NCBI GenBank assembly: GCA_024691065.1
Contig: JAILOA010000331.1
Span: 1 to 6,514 of the forward strand
DNA from: Lachnospiraceae bacterium
Lineage (GTDB): Bacteria; Bacillota; Clostridia; Lachnospirales; Lachnospiraceae
Direction: 5' to 3'
DNA length: 6,514 nucleotides
The notes under the pieces were generated by a model. The model did no database searches, was not told the DNA's origin, and saw only the letters and a list, made by a program, of their open reading frames with translations. The position numbers and the translations under genes were made by a program. This document shows positions 6,048 to 6,514 of this stretch, in pieces; position 1 is the first letter of the stretch; every line of letters starts with the position of its first letter.

Positions 6048-6056
6048 AAAAAAAAA

Positions 6057-6128
6057 CTCCCCGAGTAGGGCTCGAACCTACAACCCCACGGTTAACAGCC
6101 GTGTGCTCTACCATTGAGCTATCGAGGA
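6057..6128 (-). tRNA. tRNA-Asn (anticodon GTT)
   Basis: The 72-nt minus-strand gene folds as a complete cloverleaf. The acceptor is TCCTCGA/TCGGGGA (one G-U pair) with discriminator G. The D arm is GCTC-AATGGTA-GAGC, the anticodon arm CACGG-CTGTTAA-CCGTG, the variable loop 5 nt, and the T arm GTAGG-TTCGAGC-CCTAC. The anticodon GTT reads Asn codons. CCA is not encoded; the gene runs straight into a T9 tract and a terminator. Confidence 0.96.
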
Positions 6129-6170
6129 TTATTTAGTTTTCTTCGACCCTACAGTATACACAAGGAACTC

Positions 6171-6201
6171 GCCGTGTGCTCTACCATTGAGCTATCGAGG
6201 A
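6171..6201 (-). pseudogene. Duplicated 5' half of tRNA-Asn
   Basis: These 31 nt are identical to 6098-6128, the first 31 nt of tRNA-Asn from the acceptor 5' strand through the D arm to the 5' side of the anticodon stem. The spacing is 73 nt, one tRNA length plus one. The following 6141-6170 segment (CTTCGACCCTAC on plus) weakly resembles a T arm, but there is no acceptor 3' strand and no GTT anticodon loop. It is best read as the remnant of a tandem tRNA copy. Confidence 0.75.
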
Positions 6202-6258
6202 AAACGCACGAAAATCCTTCGGATTTTCTTTGATTTGGAAGAATGCTACGCATTCTTC
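6201..6258 (+). repeat. Two-hairpin dispersed repeat, copy 4
   Basis: AAAACGCACG is followed by hairpin 1 identical to copy 2, the linker TTTGATTTGG and hairpin 2 GAAGAATGC-TAC-GCATTCTTC. The stem change from GGAGAA/TTCTCC to GAAGAA/TTCTTC is compensatory. The element starts exactly where the duplicated tRNA half ends (the A at 6201 is shared). Confidence 0.87.
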
Positions 6259-6281
6259 TTTTACATTACGAAAAATCAATA

Positions 6282-6326
6282 AATTCTTCGAATTCTCCAA
6301 ATAGACAATCCAAAGGATTTCTATTT
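6282..6326 (-). repeat. Decayed copy of the two-hairpin repeat
   Basis: On the minus strand there is a hairpin AAATAG..AATCC-TTT-GGATT..CTATTT (complement of 6299-6326, with a small internal loop). It is followed by TTTGGAGAATTCGAAGAATT, resembling the linker and hairpin 2 of the repeat. The 5' AAAACGCACG is gone and hairpin 2 is shortened, so assignment to the family is probable rather than sure. Confidence 0.5.
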
Positions 6327-6386
6327 TTAACGCAAAAAATTTATAGCAAACTAAAAACTGCACACTGATTAACGCAATGCTATTGC

Positions 6387-6415
6387 ATTATATCATAAAC
6401 AAATCCATTTTTCAA
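6387..6415 (-). promoter_or_regulatory. Strong sigma-A promoter between 23S rRNA and tRNA-Asn
   Basis: TTGAAA (complement of 6410-6415) and TATAAT (complement of 6387-6392) are separated by exactly 17 nt on the minus strand, about 10 nt beyond the 23S 3' end. The RNA would begin near 6380 with a GCAAT/ATTGC hairpin, then run about 250 nt through the repeats and tRNA half to the intact tRNA-Asn. No convincing protein gene lies in between. Confidence 0.7.
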
Positions 6416-6424
6416 GAAAAACTT

Positions 6425-6514
6425 AGGTCAAGCCCTCGACCTATTAGTAACAGTCAGCTACATGTATTACTACACTTCCACCTCTGTCCTATCTACCTTG
6501 TACTCTTCAAGGGG
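6425..6514 (-). rRNA. 23S ribosomal RNA, 3' end (partial)
   Basis: Read on the minus strand, the last 90 nt carry the conserved 3'-terminal 23S sequence: GAGTACAAGGTAGATAGGAC, then TGTTACTAATAGGTCGAGGG and CTTGACC at the 3' end. The 5' part of the gene lies outside the window. The exact 3' end, 6424 to 6426, is set by homology. The next 295 nt hold no 5S rRNA. Confidence 0.95.

Noticed and set aside
5864..6049. Plus-strand frame of 61 residues with an internally repeated peptide
   Set aside because: It is a translation of hairpin-repeat copies 2 and 3 plus terminator sequence; there is no ribosome-binding site and no family resemblance.
3187..6128. Functional pairing of asnA with the nearby tRNA-Asn gene
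   Set aside because: They are about 1.9 kb apart, with a terminator and a separate promoter between them; proximity alone is no evidence.
6181..6363. Minus-strand frame of 60 residues with a GTG start downstream of a strong promoter
   Set aside because: It reads through the decayed repeat, repeat copy 4 and the tRNA half; no ribosome-binding site is visible.

Overview
The window looks like a chromosomal segment of an AT-rich, low-GC Gram-positive bacterium, most likely a member of the Lachnospiraceae (Butyrivibrio-like). The basis is the 3' end of 23S rRNA, the AT-rich spacers, strong sigma-A promoters with 17-bp spacers and short hairpin-plus-U-tract terminators. The genus is a guess.

Layout. 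Positions 1-527 (minus) hold the N-terminal ~175 residues of a pyridoxal/pyridoxamine kinase. It is divergent from a large MocR/PdxR-type GntR regulator at 1127-2914 (plus). The ~600-bp control region between them carries three ~90-bp direct repeats, a flanking 14-bp inverted repeat and a duplicated ribosome-binding/start region. The regulator has an unusually long linker and an extra repeat-bearing insertion in its aminotransferase domain. It ends in a 22-bp x 7 tandem repeat whose first three bases are the stop codon.

Converging on it is a minus-strand group: rfbC (5174-5731), murI (4260-5066) and asnA (3187-4200), closed by a strong intrinsic terminator at 3106-3152. rfbC has a perfect-consensus promoter at 5842-5870. 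The group supplies dTDP-rhamnose precursor, D-glutamate for peptidoglycan, and asparagine.

The right end is an rRNA/tRNA zone on the minus strand. It has the 3' end of 23S rRNA (from about 6514 down to 6425), a strong promoter just behind it, a 31-nt duplicated 5' half of tRNA-Asn, an intact tRNA-Asn(GTT) and its terminator. No 5S rRNA lies between the 23S end and the tRNA.

A dispersed ~57-nt repeat with two hairpins and compensatory stem changes occurs four times, plus one decayed copy, between 5119 and 6326. It and the cluster of repeats around the regulator are the least explained structures here. The functional link best supported by context is PLP homeostasis: a PLP-sensing regulator divergent from a vitamin B6 salvage kinase.
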